Below, one piece after another: positions 34,997 through 43,390 of a DNA stretch of 64,000 nucleotides. The position numbers were made by a program, and so were the translations under genes. This stretch comes from VXLM01 sp965242665 (GTDB lineage Bacteria; Chloroflexota; Dehalococcoidia; Lucifugimonadales; VXLM01), in contig OZ251484.1 in the NCBI GenBank assembly GCA_965242665.1, forward strand, positions 992,001 to 1,056,000. The letters are read 5' to 3'. Numbering within the stretch: position 1 is the first letter of the stretch; each line of letters begins with the position of its first letter. Below the pieces are notes generated by a model. That model saw nothing but the letters and a program-made list of their open reading frames with translations. It made no database searches and was not told the DNA's origin.

Positions 34997-35940
34997 CCTT
35001 CCGTTCGATTCATCGGCGCACCCACCCACGTCATTCCCACAACCACCCACGTCATTCCCGCACACTCCCACGCCATTCCCACAACCACCCACGCCATTCC
35101 CACACACACCCATGCCATTCCCGCACACTCCCACGTCATTCCCACAACCTCCCATGCCATTCCCGCACACTCCCACGTCACTCCCGCACACTCCCACGTC
35201 ATTCCCGCACACTCCCACGTCATTCCCGCGAAGGCGGGAATCTCCACTCCCGAGCATCGCATTTGACAAAACAGAACCTACGTACTACCATAGGACTATA
35301 ACGACTCCGCGAAACCACGCCCCAAGGAGATACCCCCATGCACGAAACATACCAACACCCAACCACCTCCCTCGCCGCCCCTCCGCACGACCACATTCAC
35401 CCACGTCCGTCCGCCTGTCTACGTCATTCCCACACACTCCCACGCCATTCCCGCACACTCCCACGTCATTCCCACACACTCCCATGCCATTCCCGCACAC
35501 TCCCACGTCATTCCCACAACCACCAACGTCATTCCCGCACACTCCCACGTCATTCCCGCGAAGGCGGGAATCCACCCCGCTGCGCCCAAACCCCCGAAGA
35601 GACGTCCCTCCTCCCGTCCTCCACAAAACCCGACGAAAATCGACAGAATCCGACAAAATCCGACAGAAACTCGTGTGCGCGCGTTCCTCTATTCCCGCGC
35701 ACGCGCGCGCGAGGCATCCCCCTCTCTACCATCGCCTCCAGTCGCTGTTCGTATCCGCGCGCACGCGCGCGCGAGGTATCCCCTCCCGTCATTCCCGCAC
35801 ACTCCCACGTCATTCCCGCGTAGGCGGGAATCCTCATGCCCGCCCGCGTTCCGTTGGATTTCTCTCGGCACGAATCGGATTCGACGTATCGCTTGGATCT
35901 GCCGTCCCATAGCCGCCATGCCAATAAACCAAACGGAACC
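34997..35940. mobile_element. MITE-like repeat element, copy 2 (944 bp)
   Basis: The left end is CCTTCCGTTCGATTCATCGG and the right end in reverse complement is GGTTCCGTTTGGTTTATTGG, matching copy 1 at 7968-8633 apart from the first two bases. The 8-base flanks GCCCGCGA (34989-34996) and GCCTGCGA (35941-35948) differ at one position. The true leuC gene has a single GCCTGCGA (37495-37502) at the same place, which is the empty site. Inside are 21-bp arrays (35019-35240, 35395-35560, 35785-35810), palindromes ATTCCCGC...GCGGGAAT ending near 35250, 35572 and 35832, and CG-alternating tracts near 35670-35775. No transposase is encoded. Confidence 0.8.
35263..35340 (+). promoter_or_regulatory. Promoter + SD + ATG module inside element copy 2
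   Basis: TTGACA (35263-35268), 17 bases, TACCAT (35286-35291), AAGGAGAT (35324-35331), six bases and ATG (35338) repeat the module of copy 1 with the same internal spacing. The frame begins M-H-E-T-Y-Q. The bases between the boxes are also largely conserved, whereas the flanking arrays differ in length. Confidence 0.5.
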
Positions 35941-35995
35941 GCCTGCGATTGCGGTCGTTGGGCGTTTCCGGGCTTACGAGGTGCGTCCCGTCCGG

Positions 35996-36655
35996 CTACT
36001 TCGGGACAAATCGTTCCTTTTCGTACCTATACGACCACACGATCGACTGCGCTTCGATACGGTTGCACGGCCTGACGAAACCCCTGGCAGCCGCTCGCTC
36101 GACGATCTTGTCGAGAAACCCAAGCGCGTATTCATACGTATCTGCATCGTCTGCGCCAGAGAGTGGGCCATCCTGCCCAGTGACCTTGTACGCATTCTTG
36201 AATTCCGTCACCTTGAACGGCGGATACTTCCTGGGATCAAGCGCCATCAGGAGCGCAGCGATCAATCTCGTCCTTGTTCCTCCCTCGAAACCGTTATCGT
36301 ATTTCGGGTCCGGCTTCACACGAGGAACGAAGTTTCTGATCCGGTCACTGATCGGCGTGTCATCCTTTGCCCAGAGCGCCTGCATGGCATCCAACGCGTC
36401 ATCAGGATTACCATCAATCCAAGTAGCGAGAGCGCCTCCGCTTTGCCAGGCGATTAGATTGTTGCTATTCTTGCGATACGCACGCTTTAGAATTTCGCGC
36501 CAGTCGCTTGCACCAATGAGCACCGCCTCCCGCGCCTTCGCAATGTTCTCAGCGATGACGACCTTGTAGTCAATCTCATCCTTGTCAAGCCCTCCGGAGG
36601 CGATGTACTCCTGTGGCAACGTCACGTACTCATCCAACAACGTGCTATCAGCCAT
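35996..36655 (-). CDS. Stand-alone McrB N-terminal domain (second copy)
   Basis: The 219-residue product is collinear with residues 1-225 of the McrB at 33223-34890: LDEYVTLPQEYIASGGLDKDE, GASDWREILKRAYRKNSNNL, ALWAKDDTPISDR, RLIAALLMALDP and NRIEAQSIVWSYRYEKERF. It ends there and has no AAA+ motor. GGAGGAGAAAGC precedes the ATG as in mcrB. It could be a decoy or alternative specificity subunit, or a relic of tandem duplication. The frame is intact along its whole length, which argues against simple decay. Its 3' end abuts a fragment of duplicated leuC sequence. Confidence 0.75.
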   Translation of the reverse strand: MADSTLLDEYVTLPQEYIASGGLDKDEIDYKVVIAENIAKAREAVLIGASDWREILKRAYRKNSNNLIAWQSGGALATWIDGNPDDALDAMQALWAKDDTPISDRIRNFVPRVKPDPKYDNGFEGGTRTRLIAALLMALDPRKYPPFKVTEFKNAYKVTGQDGPLSGADDADTYEYALGFLDKIVERAAARGFVRPCNRIEAQSIVWSYRYEKERFVPK

Positions 36656-36790
36656 GCTTTCTCCTCCGTTCTGTCGAATTGCGGTTGTCGGGCGTTTCCG
36701 GGAATTCTTGAGCGCCCATGGGTTACGTGCGCTACTTCCACTCGCGGATGTCAACGAAGTGGACTACGACGGCGATTGCCATCTTCTTCG
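36656..36790 (-). repeat. Duplicated leuC 3' end plus leader (copy R2)
   Basis: This segment holds the same leader as the region downstream of leuC, including GCTTTCTCCTCCGTTCTGTC, followed (reading + strand) by the reverse of the codons for HFVDIREWK and a stop. About 14 codons of leuC are retained. The frame of the upstream mcrB-like gene runs into it and ends there with the unrelated residues GNRRRSPLR. Confidence 0.72.
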
Positions 36791-37389
36791 TACCAATGTA
36801 ACCACACGATCGACTGCGCCTCAAGTCGGTTGCTCGGCCTGGCAAACCCCAGGACGCCCGCTCGCTCGACGAGATTGTCGAGAAACTCCAGCGCGTGTTT
36901 GTACGTGTCCGCCTCGTCTGCCCCCTTGGGAGGCGTGGGATACCCCGTGCGTGTGTACGCATCTCCGAAAGCCGTCGGCTTGAACGGCGGACACTGCAAG
37001 GGATCAAGCGCCATCAGGAGCGCAGCGGTCCCCCGCAGCTTCGTTCCCGTTCCAGTGAAGCCAGCTTTTGTATATTTCGGCTCCGGCTTCACGCGCGGAA
37101 CGAAGGCTCTGATTCGGTCACTGATCGGAGTGTCATCCTTTGCCCAGAGTGCCTGCAAGGCATCCAACGCGTCACTCTGGTGATTATCAATCCAACTAGC
37201 GAGCGCGACTTTGATCCAGTGGTTTAGAATGATCACCTTAAACGACGCATCGTCAAGTGCCTCTTTCACCAATGCAGGCCAGTCGGGATCACCTGTGAAC
37301 ACGGCCTGGCGCGCCTTCTCAATGTTCTTGATGTACCTCTGCCGCAACGTCACGTACTCGTCCAACGTCATGGTTTCGTTCTCAGCCAT
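36751..37389 (-). CDS. Stand-alone McrB N-terminal domain (first copy after leuC)
   Basis: This 212-residue protein again matches only the N-terminal domain of the full McrB: MAENETMTLDEYVTLRQRYI, ALWAKDDTPISDRIRAFVPRV, LLMALDPLQCPPFKPTAF, GYPTPPKGADEADTYKHALEF and NRLEAQSIVWLHWYEE. A stretch near residue 20-60 is shorter and more diverged than in the other copies. The last residues come from the duplicated leuC segment read in another frame. A GGAGGAGAAGGC ribosome site precedes the ATG. It lies 75 bases after the leuC stop on the same strand, so it could ride on the leu transcript. Confidence 0.75.
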   Translation of the reverse strand: MAENETMTLDEYVTLRQRYIKNIEKARQAVFTGDPDWPALVKEALDDASFKVIILNHWIKVALASWIDNHQSDALDALQALWAKDDTPISDRIRAFVPRVKPEPKYTKAGFTGTGTKLRGTAALLMALDPLQCPPFKPTAFGDAYTRTGYPTPPKGADEADTYKHALEFLDNLVERAGVLGFARPSNRLEAQSIVWLHWYEEDGNRRRSPLR

Positions 37390-37464
37390 GCCTTCTCCTC
37401 CGTTCTGTCGAATTGCGGTTGTTGGGCGTCTCAGGGATTCTCGAATGTCCAGGGGGCAAGCGTA

Positions 37465-38871
37465 CTACTTCCACTCCCTGATGTCGACGAAGTGGCCTGC
37501 GACCGCGGCGGCCGCGGCCATTTCCGGGCTTACGAGGTGCGTCCTCCCGCCGCGTCCTTGCCGTCCTTCGAAGTTGCGGTTGGAGGTAGAGGCGCAGCGT
37601 TCGCCGGGCGAGAGGATATCTGGGTTCATGCCAAGGCACATCGAGCATCCCGCCTCTCGCCAATCGAAGCCGGCGTCTTTGAACAGGGCGTCGAGTCCCT
37701 CCGCTTCGGCCTGCTTCTTCACGGCGGTCGAACCCGGCACGACCATGGCGTATACCGATTCGCTCACCTTGCGTCCGCGTATGACTGCGGCTGCGCTGCG
37801 GAGGTCGTCGAGGCGCGCGTTCGTGCAAGATCCGAGGAAGACGCGGTCGATGGCGATGCTCTCGATCGGGGTATTGGGTTCGAGACCCATGTACTCCAAG
37901 GCGCGTTCGGCGGCGCTTCGGTCTTCTGGCTCTGCAAAGGAATTTGGGTCTGGAACGCGCGCAGTGACCGGCGCGACCATGCTCGGATTCGTGCCCCAGG
38001 ACACCATCGGCTCCAGCGATCTTGCGTCGATCTCGACCAATTCGTCGAACTGGGCGTCATCGTCCGTCGACAGCTGCGCCCAGGCGTCCACCGCCTGCTC
38101 GAAATCGTCCCCGTGCGGAGCGTGCGGCCGGCCGCGCAGGTACTCGAAGGTAGTGTCGTCGGGGGAGACCATGCCCGCCTTTGCGCCGCCTTCGACGGAC
38201 ATGTTGCAAACGGTCATGCGTCCGTCCATCGAGAGAGCGCGCACCGCCTCTCCGGTATACTCGACGACGTGCCCGCGCCCTCCTCCGATGCCAATCTTGC
38301 CGATGATTCCCAGGATGAGGTCTTTGGCGGTAACGCCAAACGGGAGCGCGCCGTCGATGCGAATCTCCATCGTCGGAGACTTGCTCTGTCGCACGGTCTG
38401 CGTAGCGAGGACGTGTTCGACTTCCGACGTGCCGATCCCAAAGGCAAGCGCGCCGAACGCCCCGTGCGTGGATGTGTGGCTGTCCCCGCAGACGATCACC
38501 TTGCCCGGCTGCGTCCACCCTTGCTCCGGGCCGATGATATGCACGATGCCCTGGTTGGAGCTGGCCATGTCGAACAGGCGGATGCCAAACTCCTCGCAGT
38601 TACGCTCGAGCGCGTCGAGTTGCTGCTTTGCGACGGGATCTTCGATCGGCATGAACGCGCGTCCTGGGTTGGTCGGCGTGTTGTGGTCGACGACCGCGAC
38701 CGTTCGGTCGGTGCGTCGGACGCGGCGGCCGGCTTGGCGCAGTCCGTCGAACGCCTGGGGGGTCGTCACCTCGTGAATGAGATGGAGGTCTACGTAGAGA
38801 ATCGCCGGCTGCCCATCCTCTTGGTGGACTACGCGGGATTCCCATATCTTTTCGTACATCGTCTTTGCCAT
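37465..38871 (-). CDS. leuC: 3-isopropylmalate dehydratase large subunit (LeuC)
   Basis: LeuC carries the 4Fe-4S cluster of isopropylmalate isomerase. The 468-residue protein has the cluster cysteines in GSCTNARLDDLR and CSMCLGMNPD, together with VCGDSHTSTHGAFGALAFGIGTSEVEHVLATQT in family order (key part GDSHTSTHGAFG). It ends GHFVDIREWK. Copies of that tail with downstream bases occur twice more in the McrBC island. Its partner LeuD is encoded at 30968-31561, beyond the island, although the two subunits must be made in equal amount. Confidence 0.95.
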   Translation of the reverse strand: MAKTMYEKIWESRVVHQEDGQPAILYVDLHLIHEVTTPQAFDGLRQAGRRVRRTDRTVAVVDHNTPTNPGRAFMPIEDPVAKQQLDALERNCEEFGIRLFDMASSNQGIVHIIGPEQGWTQPGKVIVCGDSHTSTHGAFGALAFGIGTSEVEHVLATQTVRQSKSPTMEIRIDGALPFGVTAKDLILGIIGKIGIGGGRGHVVEYTGEAVRALSMDGRMTVCNMSVEGGAKAGMVSPDDTTFEYLRGRPHAPHGDDFEQAVDAWAQLSTDDDAQFDELVEIDARSLEPMVSWGTNPSMVAPVTARVPDPNSFAEPEDRSAAERALEYMGLEPNTPIESIAIDRVFLGSCTNARLDDLRSAAAVIRGRKVSESVYAMVVPGSTAVKKQAEAEGLDALFKDAGFDWREAGCSMCLGMNPDILSPGERCASTSNRNFEGRQGRGGRTHLVSPEMAAAAAVAGHFVDIREWK

Positions 38872-39027
38872 GGTCGTTCCTCTCCGCGGCAGTTGCAGTA
38901 CGCCGCCTTGCCAGTAGATTACGATATTTCGGCTCGGAGATACACTGGTCGTTCTCGGCTCGCTCTCATGACGATAGAGGGACTTGCGGCATGGGTGTCC
39001 GGCGCCAACGCGCGCCGCCTGCGGATC

Positions 39028-40176
39028 TCAAATGGGCGGATCCCACCGGCTCCACAGGAGAGCGCACTTGTCGTCGACGGAGGCGGGCCGCTGGTAATAG
39101 ACGGTGAGCACGCTGCCGTCCGACAGCTCTACACTGGAAGGGTAGCCGAGATCGGGGTGGGGGCCGTCGGCGCGGATGATATAGTCGTACACCCACGACT
39201 CCCCGGAGTCGGCGCTAATCATCGCTCGAATGCCGTATGGCCGTTCGCGGTAGCCGTATGAGGCGATGACGAAGCCGCGTGAATGCCGCAGCAGATGCGG
39301 CGGCGATCCATGGAACCCCAACAACTCCGCTTTACTCCACGTCCTGCCGCCGTCCGTCGATACCGTCTGGCACATCTCGAAGTCGGTCTGGCCTGGCTGC
39401 CGATTCCCATAATCGTGGTGATTCGGATCGTAGCGGATGAGGCCGAGCAACCGACCATCGAGCATCTCCACGACATGCGGTTCGTGGAAGCATTCGGCGT
39501 CGACTCCGTCTGGCAGCGGCACGGAGCCCAAGATGCTCCACGATCGCCCGCCATCGCCGCTGCGAACGGCGGCGACTGCCCCCTCGGTCAAGCCGCGCAC
39601 GAGTTCGCTCGTCGACTTCGACGAGCGCTTGCCGAGATACAACAGATCGCCGTTGGCGAGTACGTTGGGGCCGTGGGGAGACGAGACCGGCACGGAAACC
39701 GGCTCGTCCCACGTGAGGCCTCCGTCCCCGCTTCGCATCACCCACGAGCCGCCGTACCGATCGACGGCCTCATCCGTGACCCCGCGGAGGGCTTGCGTCC
39801 AACGCTCGGAGTCCTGCGAGCTCAGACGCAACTCGTACTCGGAGGGTTTCGCCGCGCGGTTGTCGGTCGAAAACCATGTCACCAGGAGGCTGCGTCCGCC
39901 GAGGTAGACGATGCCCGAGTCGCGGTCGTCGAGAGGAGTGTCGTTGATTACGCGCGGGGGCGTCCAAGTGCGGCCGTCGTCGCGGCTGAAGCATACGACC
40001 GTTCTGCCGAAGGGGCAGACGTGATAGTTTCGCAGTCCAGAAGCGGAGACGATCAGCGTGCCGTCGTCCATCCGCGTGACGGTCGGCCAACCGAAGTAGC
40101 CGAAGAACTGATCGGCGTAGCTGGCGGCGACGCCGTGCTCGGCAGGTATTCTTTCGTTGGTCTGCGTTCGGTTCAT
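39028..40176 (-). CDS. Sialidase-like (BNR/Asp-box) protein
   Basis: This 382-residue protein is a six-bladed beta-propeller of the sialidase/neuraminidase superfamily, judged by at least five Asp-box motifs (S/R-x-D-x-G-x-x-W): FSRDDGRTW, RSGDGGLTW, RSGDGGRSW, VSTDGGRTW and ISADSGESW. No signal peptide is seen. The superfamily includes glycosidases and non-enzymatic propellers, and the sialidase arginine triad cannot be confirmed by eye. It stands between leuC and the homocysteine-methyltransferase-like gene on the same strand. The 156-base gap to leuC shows nothing clear. Confidence 0.82.
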   Translation of the reverse strand: MNRTQTNERIPAEHGVAASYADQFFGYFGWPTVTRMDDGTLIVSASGLRNYHVCPFGRTVVCFSRDDGRTWTPPRVINDTPLDDRDSGIVYLGGRSLLVTWFSTDNRAAKPSEYELRLSSQDSERWTQALRGVTDEAVDRYGGSWVMRSGDGGLTWDEPVSVPVSSPHGPNVLANGDLLYLGKRSSKSTSELVRGLTEGAVAAVRSGDGGRSWSILGSVPLPDGVDAECFHEPHVVEMLDGRLLGLIRYDPNHHDYGNRQPGQTDFEMCQTVSTDGGRTWSKAELLGFHGSPPHLLRHSRGFVIASYGYRERPYGIRAMISADSGESWVYDYIIRADGPHPDLGYPSSVELSDGSVLTVYYQRPASVDDKCALLWSRWDPPI

Positions 40177-40236
40177 GGGAAGGATGCAGCCGTATTGTAC
40201 CAGTTACGGCGTCCAAGACACATTGTAGGGTGCCCG

Positions 40237-41217
40237 TCAGCCTTTGACGACCGGGCGCATGGCGGAGATGTGCTCTGGGCCGGACGCGCAGCATCCGCCG
40301 ATGACCTGCGCGCCCATCCGCTTCCACTCCGCGGCGAACTCGGCCATGCGGGACGGGTAGTACTCCGCGTTCTGGAGTATATCCGGGCCGGCGCTGGGCT
40401 TCTGGTTCGTCAAGAGGGGATGGTTCGCTATGGGGCCCGTGGGGTTGTAGCCGAGGTTTGGGTACGCGCCCACGGGGCCGGAGAAGGCCCGGCGCAGGAT
40501 TGGGAGGCCTGCAGAGACGCTCTCGGGACTGCTGCACATGAGCAGGACTGCATCGACTGGCGCGCCGTCGAGCGCACGTGCGAGGTCGGACAGACTCTCG
40601 CCGTACTGCATCGAGCCATCGGGCGCAATATGGCGCACTCCGAGGAAGACAGGCAATCCGGATTCCGCGCAGCCTTCCACGGCCGCGACGCAGTCTTCGA
40701 TGAAGCCGACGTATTCGGGCAGCATCAGGTCTGCGCCCTCGTCTGCCAAGAGCTGCGCGTGGTCGGCCCACTCTTTGCGGTAGACGCCCCTCCCCATCTC
40801 GCGGGTGTCGGAGACCACCTCATCCGGCGGCATCTTCCCTTGGAGGCTGGGAGCTGCGATGCCACCTGCGACGTATGCGCCGGGGCGCATGGCGTCCCGA
40901 GCCTCGACGGCGTTCCTGACCGCGGCCGTCGCATACCTGCGCCAATTGGCGCGCTCTCCAATGGTGTCCAGACGGGTTGGCGTCGTCCAAAAGTTGTTGC
41001 TGATGATGACGTCTGCCCCGACGCGGAGATAGTCCGAGTGCACCTGGCGCACTACGTCCGCGTATTCGATGTTTGCGGTTGCAGACCACGCCCTGAGACG
41101 GTCTTCTGCCCCCTTGAGAACGTCCGCCCCGCGGCGCTGCAGCTCCGAGCCGGTGCCGCCGTCCAACAGGAGGGATTCTCCCTTGCCAAGCCGCTCTAAG
41201 ATCGACTGTCTGGTCAT
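40237..41217 (-). CDS. Homocysteine S-methyltransferase family protein
   Basis: The 326-residue protein is a Pcv/MetH-N-type TIM barrel with LLDGGTGSELQRRG at the N terminus and the zinc-binding cysteine pair in QVIGGCCASGPEHI. A third zinc cysteine is expected in the middle and may be the one in VLLMCSSPESV. Family members transfer a methyl group to homocysteine from S-methylmethionine, betaine or a corrinoid protein. The donor is not readable here. The start at 41217 is chosen; the upstream open frame overlaps the next gene's 3' end. Confidence 0.82.
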   Translation of the reverse strand: MTRQSILERLGKGESLLLDGGTGSELQRRGADVLKGAEDRLRAWSATANIEYADVVRQVHSDYLRVGADVIISNNFWTTPTRLDTIGERANWRRYATAAVRNAVEARDAMRPGAYVAGGIAAPSLQGKMPPDEVVSDTREMGRGVYRKEWADHAQLLADEGADLMLPEYVGFIEDCVAAVEGCAESGLPVFLGVRHIAPDGSMQYGESLSDLARALDGAPVDAVLLMCSSPESVSAGLPILRRAFSGPVGAYPNLGYNPTGPIANHPLLTNQKPSAGPDILQNAEYYPSRMAEFAAEWKRMGAQVIGGCCASGPEHISAMRPVVKG

Positions 41218-41276
41218 GCTGCCGCTCCGTCCTTCCATGTCTTGCGCGCAACGGGGGAACCCGCGCGGAGAAAGCC

Positions 41277-43127
41277 TCATTGTCGCACAACCGGCCTCCC
41301 ATCGATCGAGAACGTGCCGATGCAGTACTCGACGACGGGTCTCCAATCATCGAATACATCGGACGCGGCGTAGAAGATTGCCATGATGCCAGTCGTTCCC
41401 TCATGCACGTATGCGAGTCGGACGCCCTTCGTCCTACCGTCGTCTGCCACGAATTCCTCGACGAGCGCCGGCGACCCGGACTGCGTCTCGACTTCGCGGC
41501 GCACGGTAACCTTCTCGCCCCTGATTGGCAGGCCGCTCGCAAGCACCGAACGCCGCACGTATTGATCGACCGTCAGCTCCTCACCATAGAAGGTTAGGTC
41601 CTGCTCCCCAAGCGCGAGCGTCTCCCCGCGGCGCCCTTGCTCGAACAGCGTTGCGCCAAGCATCTCTGCGCCGCTGCCCGTGATGTAAAGGGGATAGTCG
41701 ATATGGATCGCGGGAGGGGAGTGATCGAAGGTATGGCGGAGCGTGTCGCCGAAGACGCTTCCGATCACGTCGGATGGTCTCTCTGGAACGGCGACTGATT
41801 GGGAATAGCCCCCATCAACCCGCGCCGTGAGGGTATAACCCGTCGGCGGCGTTCTGCTGTGCCTCCGCAAATCCGGATGCCGTACGGCAATCGAGAATTC
41901 ACCATCGAACGGCGCTTGATAGACAACGTCTATCCATGCATTCTCCCAATCGGATTCTTGCGAGAAGACTCCACCGAGCGCAGCCCCCGAATGGTCTATG
42001 GATACTACTCCTGGGGACAGAGAGATATATCGAATACGAATCCGCTGACCGCGATACATCCGGATAGTGTAGTGATCGATATCGACCGCTGTGTCCAAGA
42101 TGCCGGACGTTGGCACACCGATCTTCAGCTCTCTGCCATCGTCGGGGTCTGGATAAGGAGCCAGGGGAACGCTGCTCTTGACTCGAACAGGCTGTTCTCG
42201 GTCGAAGCGCTGCTTTACGACGAGGAATCCCGGTTCGTCCGAACCGTATATCGGGGCGATTCCCTTTCGGGCGGGGCGGAAGGTCGCTCCGTAGAAATAG
42301 TCGAAGAGTGACCATCCGTCTGCATAGACGACCGCATACTCCACATCGCTGTCCGCGTCGAACTCGATGGTAATCGGTGTTTCCGATGACTCGCGAAAGG
42401 CGAATGTCTCAACGTCCCAGGCGCCGTCCAATACGAATTCGCGGTCACGGGTTCCGCCTGCGTCCGGAGGGATGCGAGAACCAAGAAGCGATGCTTCCCG
42501 TCCAATCTCGATCCTCCGCAATCGACGTCTCACGGTGTCCGATGCAGCGCCTGCGGACCCAAGGTCACCGCCCCTAGCGACGACCCCGACCACTTCGCCG
42601 CTGCCGTTCGTCATCGGCCCGCCGCTCATACCGCCAACAGCCCTGGCTGTAGAATTCAGTATCGAGACAGCCGCGCTCTCCCAATCCCCAAGTCTTTCGT
42701 GCACCACTCCTCGGTTGACGGACAGTATCTCAGTGCCGGAATATCCGGCGGCGAAAACAGCGTCTCCCTCCTGCAAGCCCTTGGATTCCGTAAGTCGCAA
42801 GCCAGGGGCCGATGTCTCTATCGGGCCAAGGAACGCGAGGTCGGCATGATGATCGTAGGAGACGACGGGAACGCCCTCATACTTCGCGCCGCCTTCGAAC
42901 ACGACATCGAGGGCGGTATTTGGCCACGCGACGTGCGAGGCAGTGACGATGTAGCCTCCATCGACGAGGAACCCGCTCCCAATGCTGCCGAACCGGCTTT
43001 GAATCTTCACCATGGAGGGGGTTACCCAGCCAAGCATTTCCCCATCCGAAAACTCCGACTCCGAACCGCAGGCAGCCCACAACGCGGGGGCGAAGACTGC
43101 AAACGCCGTAACAAGAGCTGTCTTCAT
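41277..43127 (-). CDS. Secreted trypsin-like serine protease with long C-terminal region
   Basis: The 616-residue protein begins with a hydrophobic signal ending APALWAAC, a possible lipobox, so it may be a lipoprotein. Residues 30-200 form a trypsin/HtrA-like domain: YIVTASHVAW (His), HHADLAFLG (Asp) and ARAVGGMSGGPM (Ser). The remaining 400 residues contain repeated beta-rich segments such as TSGILDTAVDIDHYTIRMYRGQ, reminiscent of pre-peptidase C-terminal domains, and a tail with DDWRPVVEYCIGTF. A function in the envelope is likely; substrates are unknown. The start at 43127 is an ATG; a TTG at 43148 is possible. No PDZ domain is seen. Confidence 0.8.
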   Translation of the reverse strand: MKTALVTAFAVFAPALWAACGSESEFSDGEMLGWVTPSMVKIQSRFGSIGSGFLVDGGYIVTASHVAWPNTALDVVFEGGAKYEGVPVVSYDHHADLAFLGPIETSAPGLRLTESKGLQEGDAVFAAGYSGTEILSVNRGVVHERLGDWESAAVSILNSTARAVGGMSGGPMTNGSGEVVGVVARGGDLGSAGAASDTVRRRLRRIEIGREASLLGSRIPPDAGGTRDREFVLDGAWDVETFAFRESSETPITIEFDADSDVEYAVVYADGWSLFDYFYGATFRPARKGIAPIYGSDEPGFLVVKQRFDREQPVRVKSSVPLAPYPDPDDGRELKIGVPTSGILDTAVDIDHYTIRMYRGQRIRIRYISLSPGVVSIDHSGAALGGVFSQESDWENAWIDVVYQAPFDGEFSIAVRHPDLRRHSRTPPTGYTLTARVDGGYSQSVAVPERPSDVIGSVFGDTLRHTFDHSPPAIHIDYPLYITGSGAEMLGATLFEQGRRGETLALGEQDLTFYGEELTVDQYVRRSVLASGLPIRGEKVTVRREVETQSGSPALVEEFVADDGRTKGVRLAYVHEGTTGIMAIFYAASDVFDDWRPVVEYCIGTFSIDGRPVVRQ

Positions 43128-43234
43128 GGGAGAAGCTCCCCTAGTCAATGAAATGCGGATCCCATGATACAGAGTATCTCATGCTCTCTGCAAGGATCGG
43201 AGTACAGACGCATCGAACGGAGGTCTCTGCTATA

Positions 43235-43250
43235 GTTCCGTTTGATTTAT
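43235..43250 (+). repeat. Solo terminal-repeat fragment of the MITE-like element
   Basis: GTTCCGTTTGATTTAT is identical to 16 bases of the right terminal repeat (reverse complement) of the element at 7968-8633. The next bases also contain GCGGGAATCC. No matching opposite end is found nearby, so this may be a relic or a chance match in the 263-base gap before the DSD1-like gene. Confidence 0.4.
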
Positions 43251-43390
43251 GTCGTGCGGGAATCCCTATGAATACACATCGGACACAGGACACGACGCGG
43301 GGTGGGCGGTGGTCCGTCAGGGTTTGGGCAATGGACGCGGTGATGGTGGTATGCTATTCTGCATATGCAAACGATACTGGAGGAGGGCGG

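Noticed and set aside
34986..35912. Long frames through the repeat regions (also 7781-8294, 8242-8817, 31353-33497, 55117-55794) rich in HSRTLPR- or FPHTPTS-type repeats
   Set aside because: The 21-bp period keeps all six frames open; composition is set by the DNA repeat and the frames cross element borders or run antisense to real genes.
43148..43390. N-terminal extension of the first DSD1-like protein
   Set aside because: The frame is open to 43148, but AGGAGGGCGG directly before 43391 and the family N terminus fix the start there.
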